DNA of 64,000 nucleotides, from NCBI RefSeq assembly GCF_021155765.1, contig NC_060116.1, positions 12,772,001 through 12,836,000 on the forward strand, read 5' to 3'. Within the stretch, counting starts at the first letter, position 1; every line of letters starts with the position of its first letter. The DNA is from Diprion similis (taxonomy: Eukaryota > Arthropoda > Insecta > Hymenoptera > Diprionidae). This document shows, one piece after another, positions 46,421 through 59,490 of this stretch. Made by a program: the position numbers and the translations under genes. The notes under the pieces are model-generated. The model saw only the letters and a list, made by a program, of their open reading frames with translations, made no database searches and had not been told where the DNA came from.

Positions 46421-47474
46421 GATAACATCTGCATTGACAATGAAAATAAAAACAATAAAGATAATATGGTGATAGGTAAGTTAACTATTCAAAGATATAC
46501 ATAATAATAATAATATGATCAGTCTTTAAGCTCTCTAGGACAAGAGTACTCACAATATTTGCAATTCGTTTCCCATAAACTACCCTATGTTGAATTATTC
46601 ATAAAATACTAATAATAACGATAACATAATAATAATAATGATAATAATAATAATAATAATAATAACGAGAAATTATTTAAAAATCTGCATTTCTAAGCAG
46701 ATGTGATATTAAAATAGTAAACAAATTTTCACGTCTGTTAGGTGATGTTTGTTTTAAAAAAAAGTAGAAGGCCTTTTTGAAAAATGTGAATAGCTGTTTT
46801 TGAGTTCCAATTTTTCTTCAACTTACTGTATTAAAGGTGCAGTAAATATTTCTTATATTATATGTACAAATCTGCATAATTGCCTTCGTAAGAATTTCAA
46901 AATACTCGCCTATTCAAGCAAATGAAAATATGAACAATTTGAATATCACATCTACAGTTCGACACTTTGTTTTAACGGCGGCAACACATGTATAATATTC
47001 ATTTCTATTGCATTATTCAGATATACGCACGTATAACAACAGGCTTTCTTCCCTCTTTCTCTCGCAGACTCACTGAATTTTTTTTCTTTTTTTTCTACAA
47101 TATTGGCCTTTGTTAATATGCTAAATATCTCGCGATGATGAAATGAAAAAGTGAATTTAACAATTATCATATATAATATATATACACATGTATGTAACAA
47201 AGTGAACGATTAACGATCGATGATTTGAAGATACGTGTTAATTAATGCACATACAATGATTGTAAAATATGTTTCAACGTAAGAAAAAGGAAGAAAAAAA
47301 AAAACACGAATAATCTGTTTTCGCTATATTCACATATTATACATAATATTCTATGTTCTATCATACATACGAGGCAGAGAAACTTTTCATCGTAATCTAT
47401 AGATATCGATATATATATATACACGTTGTGTATATTTATATCTATACACGTTCTATATATATATCTATAGATAC

Positions 47475-47625
47475 TTTCTTAAGCAGCGCCAGGACGGAAT
47501 CGACATTACTTTTTTTTCCACACGCAAACATGTGAAAAAAACTATTCAACCGATTTTCATTATAATACAATTTGGAAAAATAATATTAATTATATGTATA
47601 GTCGAGTTACGCGCTGCTTAAGAAA
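47475..47625. mobile_element. 151-bp element with perfect 15-bp terminal inverted repeats
   Basis: TTTCTTAAGCAGCGC at 47475-47489 is exactly inverted at 47611-47625 (GCGCTGCTTAAGAAA). The 121 bp between are AT-rich and non-coding. This is the form of a small MITE; a target-site duplication is not clear. Confidence 0.55.
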
Positions 47626-49099
47626 ATTTCACAAAATTTCCACCCAAGTATAAATCGTATTTCGTATGCATAAAGTGTATATTTATAGGTATATATATGT
47701 ACATATGTGCGAGTGTGTAGGTACAAATGTGTGTATAACGCATTTATGCACAGAAAAAACTTGGAACAAATGAAATTTCCATGAAATCCAACCGCAGATG
47801 TAAATTTTACGATTTACATGTGACTGATTTGTTCGATGTTAAGGGAGCACTCTGTTCAATTTCGACGTTGACGTATATATACCTACCCAAATATCTATGC
47901 CCTCGTACCTCAAACGCGAAAACGGGTTTGACAGCCCCATTCATTTAGTCAATAAACATTTAGTCGAAATCCATTTGGGCACCCCCTTAAGCGAAAGAAA
48001 TTTCACCTGCAGTGCGCATGCGTTCGTGTGATTGAGTATATGTACCGCGATGAGACGTACAATTTTTTAAATATCGATTAACATCCTATCCGTATTTATA
48101 TCTTGTTTTCAAAATCTCAGTTCCCCTCGTCATTTTGCCAAAGTAAAATACAAATATACGTATACAAAAACATATCAACAATTAATTACAGAAGGGTTCA
48201 TCAGTTTTTTTTTTTCGTTTTTTTTTTTTTACTCTAAGCAGTTTTTTGATAAATTTTGGCAACTTTTTTTTTTTTTTTTTTTTTGGATATTTGATTCATT
48301 TTTTTTTCATCAGTGTTCTTTTTTTTCTATATATATATATATAATTTACAAGTACATCATATTCATCATCACGATATAATAAAATTGGAATCACCGCGTA
48401 GCGTAAAAAATTCATGCATCATATATCACGATTGAAAAAGCAACAATAAACAAACAATATATCGCAATGTTTGAACGAATATTGACGTTATTGCTGTGAC
48501 AATGGGAAACAAAAAAACGTTGAAATAAAAATCAGAATTTCGTAGCACCGTTTTATGTATATGTATATATGTATATGTATATATATATATATGCATATAT
48601 TGTAAATTTCGAGCTGTATTCTATAATAAGGCACATTAAATTCTTCGCACGCAGATACTTTTCAAAATATAACTGCACACACACGTACGTTGATAAAACT
48701 GTAATGAGTAAAACCTTAAGAAATTGTTGAAAGGTTTTTTTCTTTCAAATGTATATACTATGCATATAACAATATAAATTTATAAAGACGAAACACAGAG
48801 TACACATGTAGGATAATGAAATAAATATATTCAAATATACATATATAATAAATTGACGCGATCCAATCAACGCTACATATAAATAAGAATTTGCCTTGAT
48901 TTCAAAGTTTAAAATTTCTGTATAAAATTATCTACGTACGTGTGTGTGCGCATATATTTGTACGGTATCCATGCCTCGGCAATTCATTCGTTGTAAAATC
49001 ATTACTCCTCCCACCCTTCCTTCGCAAATTCTCTACATCCATCTAATCCGTAAAAAAAAAACATGGCGTGGAACTATGTACACATTATAAATATATGTG

Positions 49100-49132
<33 letters not shown>

Positions 49133-49510
49133 CATAGAAAACCAAAACCCCGCAGCCCCAAATAGTTCATAGTGTATCTGTATAGGTACGTGGATATAAA
49201 TTGAGCTTTAGATACGGTGCCGTTCAGTTTTCCCTATTTCGTGTTTTTTTTCATTGTTTTTCTTTTCTTTTTTTTTTTTTCCTTTACAACGTGTAACGTA
49301 CGTACTGTATACAGCTATAGTGAACTTTTCACCGAACTAATCATCAATAATAAGTAAAGAATAAATAACAATGATTGAATAGTGAAGAGAGAGAGAAAGA
49401 GAGCACGAGAAAGCGTGAGAGGGAGAAAAAAAATAGATATATGCATAATATAGATAATAAAAAATTAACGTGCAAAAAAAAATATCAACGAATAGGAAAT
49501 CATGTGTAAG

Positions 49511-49541
<31 letters not shown>

Positions 49542-49675
49542 CGTTTGTGTGTGGTACAATATTTGACGAACAGTGTGTTTGTATGTAAAACGAAGGCGTG
49601 ATTATATGTGTAATATTTCCAGTATTCGTATAGAATAAAAACTAACTAAAATAGTTACGTAAAGTTAGGATAAAC
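47626..49675. other. AT-rich, homopolymer-rich DNA
   Basis: Contains T-runs (48211-48230, 48265-48284, and 29 T at 49104-49132), TA repeats and a (GT)14 tract at 49511-49538. No coding sequence. It may be 3' UTR or intron of a minus-strand transcript, but that cannot be shown. Confidence 0.4.
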
Positions 49676-49746
49676 TTAAAATTTGGACGCGAACGGGCGA
49701 CCTTTTAATTTGTTTGGCACAGCGAATTCACGTTGCTCGTTAAAAC
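49676..49746 (-). other. Possible terminal coding exon of an unidentified minus-strand gene
   Basis: A good acceptor (TTCTTTCTGTTTCAG) ends at 49747. One frame after it reads FNEQREFAVPNKLKGRPFAS and then KF before TAA at 49678-49676. Its phase fits a donor (GTTGCAG/GTAATC) at 50197, after which GFNEQ would join ...RSAVA. Composition is polar and codon-like, unlike the surrounding repeats. No family recognised, and the upstream exon is only inferred. Confidence 0.25.
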
Positions 49747-50255
49747 CTGAAACAGAAAGAAGCAAAAAAAAAAAAAAAAAAAAACATTACTTTTAGAGAA
49801 TAAAATAGACGGAATTTGTAAAGAAAGATAAAAAAAAAAAAAAATTATATACAGATAGACGTATAACTGAACGAATGGATCTAATGTTGCGATAACAAAA
49901 AAAAAAAAATGCAGTGTTGACAACTAATTCCAATAACATTGAATCCATTTTTTTTGTTGTACAAAGATATTCGTTTCATTTAGAATTTTCGATAGTAACT
50001 GTAACAAATAAAAAAAAATTTCTCAATTCAAGAATAGAGAACGAGGTGAAAAGAATGGTTAATGGAGAGGGGAGTTTCCGGTTCAGAAAAATCGAAGAAC
50101 TGGGCGTCTGGGCGTCCAGACCCACGCGTCTAGACGACCCGAGAGATTTTATGGTGTGGCTCTCTGCCACGCCTTGGTAACCGGCTTTCGGATTACCTGC
50201 AACTGCAGACCTGTTGCACCGCGTCGATCGGCCGCTGCATCGACTCGCGGATCGC

Positions 50256-50312
<57 letters not shown>
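50256..50312. repeat. (AAGT)n tetranucleotide microsatellite
   Basis: About 14 uninterrupted AAGT units ending at TACGT. It lies next to the possible exon ending at 50197. Confidence 0.95.
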
Positions 50313-52418
50313 CGTATAATGCATATACAGCAGACCGCGTTCCGATTCCGCAGATCGATATAGGTAGGTTTTAAAGGCGTTCAAGGAGAACCGCGACTTC
50401 GACGCTTCGTCGTCGTTGATGAACGATTAAAGAATATAGAGAGATAATTATTCTGCTGACGAGGCTAGTGTAGTGCATGACCGGTTTATATATAATGTAT
50501 ATGATAAGCTCCAGTCAAACGTCGGCGATTATTTGTAACATTTCTATTTTTTATGAAAGTATACATATATTATAATAGTCAGATGTGTACCGTGTACTAC
50601 ATGCACAGAACGCAGTTTACTTTATCGATTTATATGCGGGGTCAATTATTAATGACGGAAAATTACTGGAAATCGATATTTCAATTGTTTAGACATTCTG
50701 AGTTCAGAAGTAGTTGAAAGGTTATCGTATATACATTGTCGTGGCGAGATATTAATTCAGATCTTTGACAAGACAAGACAAGGAAATCACTGAAAAACCA
50801 TTCGCGAAATTTTATGCATATGGTCGTGTAATGTAGTAACCGGAAATCAATTTAATATCACTCATATTTTACAGGTATAACGGTTATTTATTCGAAATCG
50901 ACAACTGCAACATATTCAATTTAAAAACAAAGAAAAGTGATTGGAAATGACAAAATTGACTTGAAAATTGTCTGAACTAGTGATAAATGGATAAAAAATT
51001 CTTAAATCTGAAGATGAATTATTTCAATAATGTCCCGTATATCCCATATAACATGGAAAATTGATGAAAAAGTAGTTAGATAAAAATGGAATAAGAATCG
51101 TTATAATCGTGTAGATAATGAGAAAGAAATTTGAGGATAAAATAGTGATTATAATAATGAAAAATCGATGTAGGTATGTGAAAAGAGCCGATTTTTCGAA
51201 AACGACAATATTGTTTATCAACCGTTCTCTTATGTACAATACATATATGTACTTGTAGAATAACGTTAAGTTTACTTTTACGCACAAACGGTTATAGAAC
51301 AAATGTAACCGAAAGTGTGGAGAACGGGGAAGTGAAACGGGACGATAAGGAACGACGCTGTCCAATTTACTGTATCAATGACAACGATACCGGTGGAATT
51401 TCTAACCGTCGCGTGTACATTCGGCCTTTATACATCTCGATATAGACGGCTATTTATAGAGTGAAAGTTTCGCAGTAACCATACGAGTCTCGTCGACTCT
51501 TGAAGCTTGTGCCGCATAAGCCGAGGGCTGTCGATCCGCGAACGATCGCAATTTTTTTTTTGGGAAAAATCGGTACAGAAATTGCGAGTGTTTTTTAACC
51601 CATATCCAAATTCTGAGTGGATGTTGCCAATGGCTTACGATATATAAGAAAGTCGAACGGTATCGAAGAGGGTTGAAAATAACGGTTGATTGAATAAATA
51701 AAAAAAATGAAAAGAAATATTGTCAAGATCGTTATAAGTCGTTCAATTTACAAAACAGCGAACGACCGAAAGTTAGACCGCGTGCCAAGATTATACCGGA
51801 TGCAAAAAAGATTACAAACGTTATTCGAATTTGGGAAGAGTGTTTGAAAATAAATTGTGGAAAAAATAATATACAAAATCAACTCACCATAAGAAAATTA
51901 GCTGCCGATTTCCTGCGCGATAGTGATTCCTGGTATTAAACGTGAGTAGAATCGTGCAAGTCCGGATGAATTTCACCTGCAGGAGTAATTCGTCCATCAG
52001 GAATAGATGATTGGATACTTTTTTTAGCCGAAGATCGTTTGGTGATCGGTTCAGATGTGATGCGGGGAGGTGTAATATGATACACGTCGTCCATGCCCTC
52101 GTCGCGAGGTCGATTTCCGTCAATTCAAAGAGTCTGCAGCCTCGTCTGTGGAAATCGGTATGTACACTGGTCGCAATTTTTCTAACCGATTGCCACCGAG
52201 TATCACGTGACTTCTTAACACGCAGCGTATTCGCTCTGCACATCTACAATAATGTCGAATCGCGTCAATGTTGTTGGTGTTGTTTTTCTCTTTTCTTTTC
52301 GTTTGTAAATTTCCTAGATTTGTATTTCCGATTGTTCGTTCGATGTTGCGTGATTGGGAATGAAGTTTATTGTTTCGGCTGGGGGCAGCGAAGCGAGGAG
52401 GTCGAAGAACGGTCGGCA
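50313..52418. other. Non-coding region downstream of the PP1-subunit gene
   Basis: Contains the start of that gene's 3' UTR on the minus strand. A strong minus-strand donor (CTTATG/GTGAGTTG) ends at 51888, hinting at a spliced UTR or a separate transcript. No protein motif in the frames here. Confidence 0.35.
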
Positions 52419-55400
52419 TCACCAATAGGGCGAATCGTTCACCAGGTGATTCCACGATGCGAATTCGCTCCAGGCCCTCATGTTCGCCCTCGTCGCGTCC
52501 CTCAGTCGCAAATCCTCCCGACTCGTGTTCATTATCCCGTTGCTGATCGGTATCGGGTCACTTCTCGTGTTGAGCGAGGACGACATCGTCTGACTAATCG
52601 ACGACGTCACACCGACGCTGCCGCCGTTGCAGATCATAGACGCCTTCGCCGATTGCTGCAGCGGCTGCAAATATCCACACGAAACGACGTTTTCGTCCCG
52701 TTAAATGGTTCTCACATCTTTTTCTCTTTCTTTTCTTAGGCTTTTTTTATTTTTATTTTTTTTTTGCAGGAGAGGGGGAGGGGGGAGGATTGGGAATCGA
52801 ATCTTTCTTACTTTTTTTCCCCCATTTTTTTTTTTTTTTTTTTTTCTTTTTGACATATGCAATATCGCGAAATTTGCTCCACTTTCAACTATATACCTAT
52901 TTGTATGTCGTGTATAATTTACCGAAATATCTATACGGTTATAATCGTTAAATTTTTGTTATATCTTAGAATAAAAGTATAATAATAAATGCAGTCTATA
53001 TCGTATTACAGTGTATAACTATATATAAGTATATAATGTAGACACGGAGGAAGAGAATTAATTAGTTTACTTTCAGTCAAGTGACATTCGTTTGATTCGA
53101 CTAAACGTTGTAATGCGGGAAACACAGTATTTACTTAATTGAACAGAATACTTTTGTCGTACGAAGTACTCGAGATGACCTAATTGTCAATTTATTTTGT
53201 CAAACTAACTAAATTGAAATTGTTGAATTTAAGCTGTCGTATTTGGAACAAATAAGAGATACTTGTTTCAAGCAAATTGGCTCTGGCAAAATCCAATTTA
53301 TTTCTTCAAGAATTCCTTTCCATCCATTATCATCTATCAAGTCTAAATCTCACTTTTTATTTAAACATGTATATCAAACGTGAAAAAAAAATATAAAAAT
53401 AAAATAAAACATCTTTCCCCGGGATGTACCGTAAGGATAAAAAAAAGATGGTGAAAAAACATGCTAAAATATATTATTCCTATTCAACTAAAGTATCTCG
53501 ATATTATCGGGATCCAATGTATCGCGGTAATAATGGCGTCGCGCTAGCTGATTAGCTGTTTTCGTTTTCGGTCAATCACACGACTATAAGGTATCAAGAG
53601 AACGGAAAACTTTGTGTAACGCTCCTTGCGTCTCTTATTATCTCACATCGAATTGATAATATTGAATAAAATACGCGGTTGAAATACGCGGTCTTTCATT
53701 TTAAAATACGACTAGGATTAGGGTGTATGTCACCCTCGATGTCACCCGTTATTAGGCGACGCCATATAGTACTTTGGATCCCTATAACCAGAGTCTGCGA
53801 TATATTGTAACTATACACCAATACATAGTTGATAAAAATGTGTTTCGAAGTTTACAAAAAGCAATTGACACACAACATAATTAACTAAGGACAAATGACA
53901 AGTAGGTCGGTGGAGGACGGAGGTGGGGGTGTGAAAGTGCAAACAAGATTTTAAGAAATAAAATTGAAAAAAAAATGATGAAAAACCCCCAAGTATTGAA
54001 TATAAAAACAGCAGAGATCAAGCGGGAAGGACGAAGGTCTGGGTGATAGCCTGGGTGCGGAGGACGCGCGTCATAAGGTTTTCAAGCTAGACTCATCATC
54101 ATCATCATCATCAGCTCAATATTCACCTCGGACTTTTTTCTAACGACGTAATTCTTCCCCTCGTTGTTGTCCCAGTGCTCGTCGCCGGCAACCCGATAGC
54201 AGACGCAAAACTCGATCTTGTCAGACCGCGGTGGTAGGGTCAACCGGAAACGGAAGGTGTCGTAGAGGACGAGGGCGGCCTGCGCCGCGCCCGGCTGCGA
54301 GACGTAACTGCAGTGGGCGTCCTCGTGGGAGATCCAGTCGTCGCTGCTCGCCCTGACTATCACTTCCTTGTCGTAGGCCAGGTTCTTCACCTTCACCGTA
54401 CCGACCAGGCACTCCTCCGCTTCTCGCACTATCACGTTCTCCAGGCTGACAGCCTCCTGGTCCAGCTTCCGGCGGAAGGCGAGGTAGTCGCTCGCCGGCT
54501 GGGGGAACGTCGGCGACCACGGCGTCGGCGTCGCCTCCACCTTCACACCTCGGGTCACTCCGGCGAGGTAAGCGCTGCTCCACAAAGGCGGCACGTTGCT
54601 CGGTTCCGACATTACTCGGACCTGAAATAATACCAGAGACGCTTATATTTCTCTCTCTCTCTCTCTCTCTCACTTCTCGAAATTGAATGTTCGTCAAAAT
54701 CCATGCAGACTTAGCTAGAGACGCAAAGTGTATAAATTCTATTTAATTAATCTTGGAAGATGAAAAATTTTCGGTGATAAAATCCTATAGATAAACTTAC
54801 AAGAACGACAAAAAAATATCACGAAATAGAAAAAGAATGATTTCGGAGAAAAAATTCATAATTCTGGGGATGAAAAATCTTGTACAAAAACTATAAATTA
54901 ATACCGGAAAAGCAATAGATCGTAACTAATTGGTGTTAAAAAGTAGTATATTTTTTTCTTTTTTTCGTTTTTACAAAATCGAAATATCTATGCATGCTTT
55001 ACATTGTATTATGAAAATTTTGTGTTTCTATGCACGATATGATTAGGCAACGTTCTTTTTTTTTCTTTTCTTTTCCTTATTTTTGTTTTGTTTTTGTTCC
55101 ACCCCTGTACGCGAATGAATCTTGTGGTGCATATTATTCGATGGAGTTTTGCGAATTCGTTTAATCTGCAACGTGTCGCGGATAAGTGACAGCAATTTAA
55201 GCCGCGTGGTGAAAGGAATTGCAAAATAATCTCGTCTTATTTGCATAGCTGCATTCCAAGCGGCTGTATATTGCCACTGGTGCAATGCGTACTGTTGTTG
55301 GTGTGTTAGGATGATTCCAGCTACATGCACGGTGAAAAAAAAACGCTGTCGCGAAATTTTCAGGAAGTAAAATTTGACGTACATCGTATATTTATATTCT

Positions 55401-56220
55401 ATACTGTCAGATAAACTCTGACGATCTTACTTCATGCATAGAAATTTCATTATTTTATAATAGAAATTTTTAACGACTATCATACATATAATATAGAAAT
55501 CTTGTATTTATAGTTGTTTCCAAATATCATACAAGCCCAAAAAAGATCAGTATAAAACATCGGCGATAATTAGTAATATATTCATTTATTTTAATTGCGT
55601 GAGGCGTAAATTAAAAGTGACAGATAATAACAACGCTTTACGACAGTCTTATTGCGAATGATGCAATAAAAATTTAGTGTTATGAAGATTTATTATCTAT
55701 CAAAGCGACAAACTACTTATTGTTAGTAAATAAATCTCGGTTTCGCGTAAGCTCGGATTGATGTCTCGATTTTAGACAGAAAAAAAAAACGAAAAATTAA
55801 ACACAAGTCTGTACGACTGGATTCGTTTTTTTTTTTCTCAACAATATAAACTACCGTTTATCGGTTATTCTTCATCTCGTTTGTGATTCGCGTTGTTTTT
55901 TTTTTCTTCCTCCCCCGCCCCGCCACCTTTTTTTTTCCAAAAAGAAAAAAAGCGAAAGTAAAGCAGACACTTACGAAATATTTTACCTGGGTAAGGGGCC
56001 GGCCACGATCATCGGCGAAGACGACACGTTTCTTCTGTTTGTTGTTGTTCTGGATATTGTCGAGGGGCAGGGACCCGGTCGAGAGGCAGGGCCGAATCCT
56101 CGGTGGAACTGCCCTCGTCGTCACCTGGGGCGACACCACCAGGGGTCGATAAAGCAGCGTGCTGTAAACCGGGGGACTGTGCCCCAGGATCACCTCGGCT
56201 GGCATGGCTATTGAGCACAT
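52419..56220 (-). CDS. Protein phosphatase 1 glycogen-targeting regulatory subunit (PPP1R3/Gbs family), 324 aa
   Basis: Three exons: 56220-55987 (78 codons), 54621-54127 (165) and 52664-52419 (81 plus TGA), all joined in phase 0 by GT-AG introns. The ATG is the first in an exon that opens at 56226 after TTCGCAG; earlier 5' UTR exons are probable. Residues 61-78 read KQKKRVVFADDRGRPLTQ, holding the RVxF-type PP1-binding motif (RVVF, 65-68). VRVMSEPSNVPPLW follows directly across the intron. Residues about 130-240 form a CBM21 glycogen-binding domain: LENVIV, GTVKVKNLAYDKEVIVR, SSDDW, DTFRFRL and the signature WDNNEGKNY. The C-terminus is WSEFASWNHLVNDSPYW. The protein recruits PP1 to glycogen, promoting dephosphorylation of glycogen synthase and phosphorylase. 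The exon 2 donor GAG/GTGAAT is preferred over reading on, which gives a six-Met tail from an ATG repeat. Drosophila Gbs-70E and Gbs-76A are the likely counterparts; which one is unresolved. Confidence 0.9.
52665..54126. other. Intron 2 of the PP1-subunit gene
   Basis: Starts GTGAATATT at 54126 (minus strand) and ends ATTTGCAG at 52665. It includes an ATG/CAT repeat (54094-54113), T-runs (for example 52826-52845) and otherwise unremarkable AT-rich DNA. A second AG nine bases further in (CCGCTGCAG) would drop three residues. Confidence 0.7.
54650..54672. repeat. (CT)n tract in intron 1 of the PP1-subunit gene
   Basis: GA repeat on the gene's strand, just upstream of the exon 2 branch/acceptor region (AG at 54622-54623). 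Confidence 0.85.
54673..55986. other. Intron 1 of the PP1-subunit gene
   Basis: AT-rich intron between GTAAAATA at 55986 and TATTTCAG at 54622. The frames at 55009-55384 are not coding. Confidence 0.7.
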
Positions 56221-56226
56221 CGAGAT

Positions 56227-58333
56227 CTGCGAACAGAGGAGGATCGTGAGTTGTTTTATTATTATTGTTGTTGTTATTATTATTGCTATTATTATTATTA
56301 TTATTAACCTGGACGTCACGACCTGGATATCCCGGCATCTTTGCGCGTATTTCCGTGTGTCAGTGTGTGTGTGTGTGTGTGTACTGCGAGAGTATTTTAA
56401 TAAAATAAATAACTGTGAGGGAGGCGCCAGTTTATTTACGCGTGAGTCAAGCTGCGATACCCCCAAGACTTGATGATAAACCGACTCTCACATCAAACGT
56501 CTTGTTTTTTCGCATGTGGCGTGAGCAGATAAGAAGATTTGAAAGAACGTATAAAAAATTTTTTTTTTTTTTTTAAATTAAACAAGAAAAAACACTTCTT
56601 CCCCGTTTTTTCTTCTTCTCAGAAGACGATGTAGATTGTTATATAAGATAATTATTATTGATCGACCATCGTACACTATGTTTCATTATTTTCCTGTTTA
56701 CAAGATTTCAACCAAAATTCGTTTTCTCCTTTCACTCGATGTTTGACAGTGATAAATATTCTTAATCATTTTATCGTGGGTAGTTCCAAAGTATTTTACC
56801 CCCTCCTCGTGATTTTGAAACGAGCTTTCTACATTAAAAATAAAAGAAATAAAAAAAAATCTACAAACATGATAATACAATTATTTAGTTCGTTTCGTAT
56901 AAGTTTTATAAATTCACCAAATCAAACGAAAAATAATAATTTATCAATTTTTTCGATCGTCCTTAATTACGTTTCGATAAATTAGCACAAGCTGAAAGAT
57001 TACCTCGATGACATGAAGTGAAATAATAATATCTTCTCTGTTACAAATCCTGAGATACGGTAGTAAAGTATCACAATTTTTTACTTTATCCTTTTCTTTT
57101 CTTTCTTTTTTATTAAATCATTTATCGTACTTTTATTCAACGTTTCTTTTTCTCTTTCCGACACTTATGCATCACGAATAATAAATTAATTACACATCCC
57201 CGAATATTGATAAAATTACCATAGAATCACTGTGATTATAAATTGAACTTTTGCACATGCACGTATATAAAATCATTATTGCACGTTTCATACGCCGTTT
57301 TAATTTCGCTTACGTTACGTGCGAATGTATTTAACGAAAAGACGGAGCGACGTCCTCCGTCGCATTGCTCTCGTTCAAGCCTCGACGAGATACTAAGAGG
57401 CCAGGGTGGTGGTGGTGAAATGTGATAATCCCCACATTTGGGGAGCTGCTATATAATGTTACAGCCATGATGCCATGGCTCCCACGCTCAATCGCCCATC
57501 GCGCCTAATTCCAGTTATATAGTATTATAAAAAAAAAAAATTCTGGCTATGCTAACAATCAGGCACATCATCTAGGTACTTGTTGCAATACATTTTAATA
57601 TGATAAAGGATCATTATACATATAGATATATATATATATATATGAATACGAATTAGAAATCGATATCACCTAGCAATTGATTACTATTTATGTGCATAGA
57701 TATTTATCCCATTAACGATCGTCTGTACGAGAGTGCAAATAACATATTGATCATTATCGATCGCTGATCGATAAAGCAGATTTTTTTTCCTCGCGATAGC
57801 GTAGTACATAAAGAATATAAAATACTTACAAAGATATCAAGGCTAATTGTAATCAAACTGAATTTAATATCGAATATCGGAATTAACGTCCCGTCGTCGT
57901 CGTGTATAATTTTTGTAATTACACATCAATTCGGACAATAATAATTATCGCTGTAGTTACGGATATTGGAAGAAAATATGTATAAATCTTTTGCGATTCT
58001 TTGGACTTTTTTAATGATAAAAATTTCTTTTCGTAACCCGTTTTAATACAAGATATTCTTCTCAAATAATACCTTAACGCGTAAGAATTACCGTAGCGTA
58101 TAATTTATCTTTGTTTTCGCGTTAACGTCGCCTTATAATCCATCATACCAATTCGCACATTTCATATCCCGTCTGGATATTTTTTTGGATTACGAAGACG
58201 CGTAATCTAATTCCAAGATGCGTGATAGCACCAGGACGTTGACTTGAGATATTAGAAAGTGTGCTTGCACGACAGACTTAGGCTATGGATTATCGATATA
58301 GTTTATTACTCGAGTAATATCATGTGCGAAAGA

Positions 58334-58370
<37 letters not shown>

Positions 58371-59458
58371 AGATGTGAAAGAGAAAAAGTCTAAAAATTT
58401 CAAGACGATACTTGAGAAATTCTCAAAACTTTTCTATACACGCATTTTTTGCATAGTTTTTGTTACAATAATTTGGTCATAACGATTGATCAATAATAAT
58501 CGTCGATCAGCTCATGACCAGAAAGAAAGCCTCTCGTGTTACATGGTACAGAAATAAAAAACAAAAATTAAACCACCCAATTTTTGTTAATTTTTTTATT
58601 TATTATAATTTTTTTTTTGCGACTACAGTATTGTACGAATTATCATGAAACCTGCATTATCTTAACCTGTTCAATACACGTATAATACCAATACGTGCAG
58701 ATATTGAAACGCCCTTGGCCTCGTTAATTTTATTATCGTCCGTTCTATATCGAGCAATCGCGGCTGGCCCGAATTTTCATCAATGGAAAATTACAAGACA
58801 AGATCCTTTAAGATCCCTTAACTAATTGTAAAAACAACCGCGTATGGATGGATTAATTACAGGTTGGCATATACGATTCTGTATATATAGTCTGCTGCTC
58901 AGCATCGGTATCTTGTTTCTTCTGTCGATCGTTGACAAACTATCGGTAAAGTCGTCAAAAAGAGTTCATGGCTTAAGTAATTCTGCCGTCGACGGTTCGT
59001 TCCATGTATTCTTAACTGCTTCTGTTAGTCTGCAAAAATGTGCGATGTACTCAGGCTTTTCGCAAATAGTGTATTCATATGTTCATATACGGTATAAGCG
59101 GTATGTAGGCACATTAATTTGCGAGTGTCACGTGAACATGTATTATAAACGCTCAACAGCTGTGATGAAAATTGTATTTGCTGAGAACGATGAAACGACT
59201 GATGTTTAAAATTAAAAAATGAAATTTTTATTATCTATAATTTTATTTATATTTAAATATAATTGATAGAAATGCGATAGAATTTTTTTCAATAATATTA
59301 ATTTTTAACTCGATGTGCTAGAAGTGAAGAAGAAAAAAGAAATGTGACAAACAACATTTTTACGTTAAAAGATTAAAGCTATCGCTCACTCATTATACCA
59401 GGCTTCAAAATTCTTGACTCCATCGAGACAATTTTTTACGCATCAGACTTAGTACGTA

Positions 59459-59490
<32 letters not shown>

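Noticed and set aside
46270-46504. Ile/Val-rich or Met/Thr-rich frames on both strands
   Set aside because: Direct translation of the trinucleotide microsatellite.
49705-49923. Phe-rich 72-codon minus-strand frame resembling a membrane protein
   Set aside because: Its hydrophobicity comes from poly-A tracts on the plus strand. It overlaps the better splice-acceptor model in a different frame.
50193-50384. Frame with repeated YLLT units
   Set aside because: Translation of the (AAGT)n repeat. Only its non-repeat end (before the 50197 donor) is considered as a weak exon candidate.
52011-52739. 242-codon plus-strand open frame, the longest in the window
   Set aside because: It lies antisense to exon 3 of the PP1-subunit gene and its Arg-rich second half is the complement of that exon. 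No domain or signal.
55858-56466. 202-codon frame around exon 1 of the PP1-subunit gene with a hydrophobic Ile/Thr stretch
   Set aside because: The N-terminal part is intron read-through and the Ile/Thr run is an (ATT)n repeat. Only the 78 codons from 56220 are supported.
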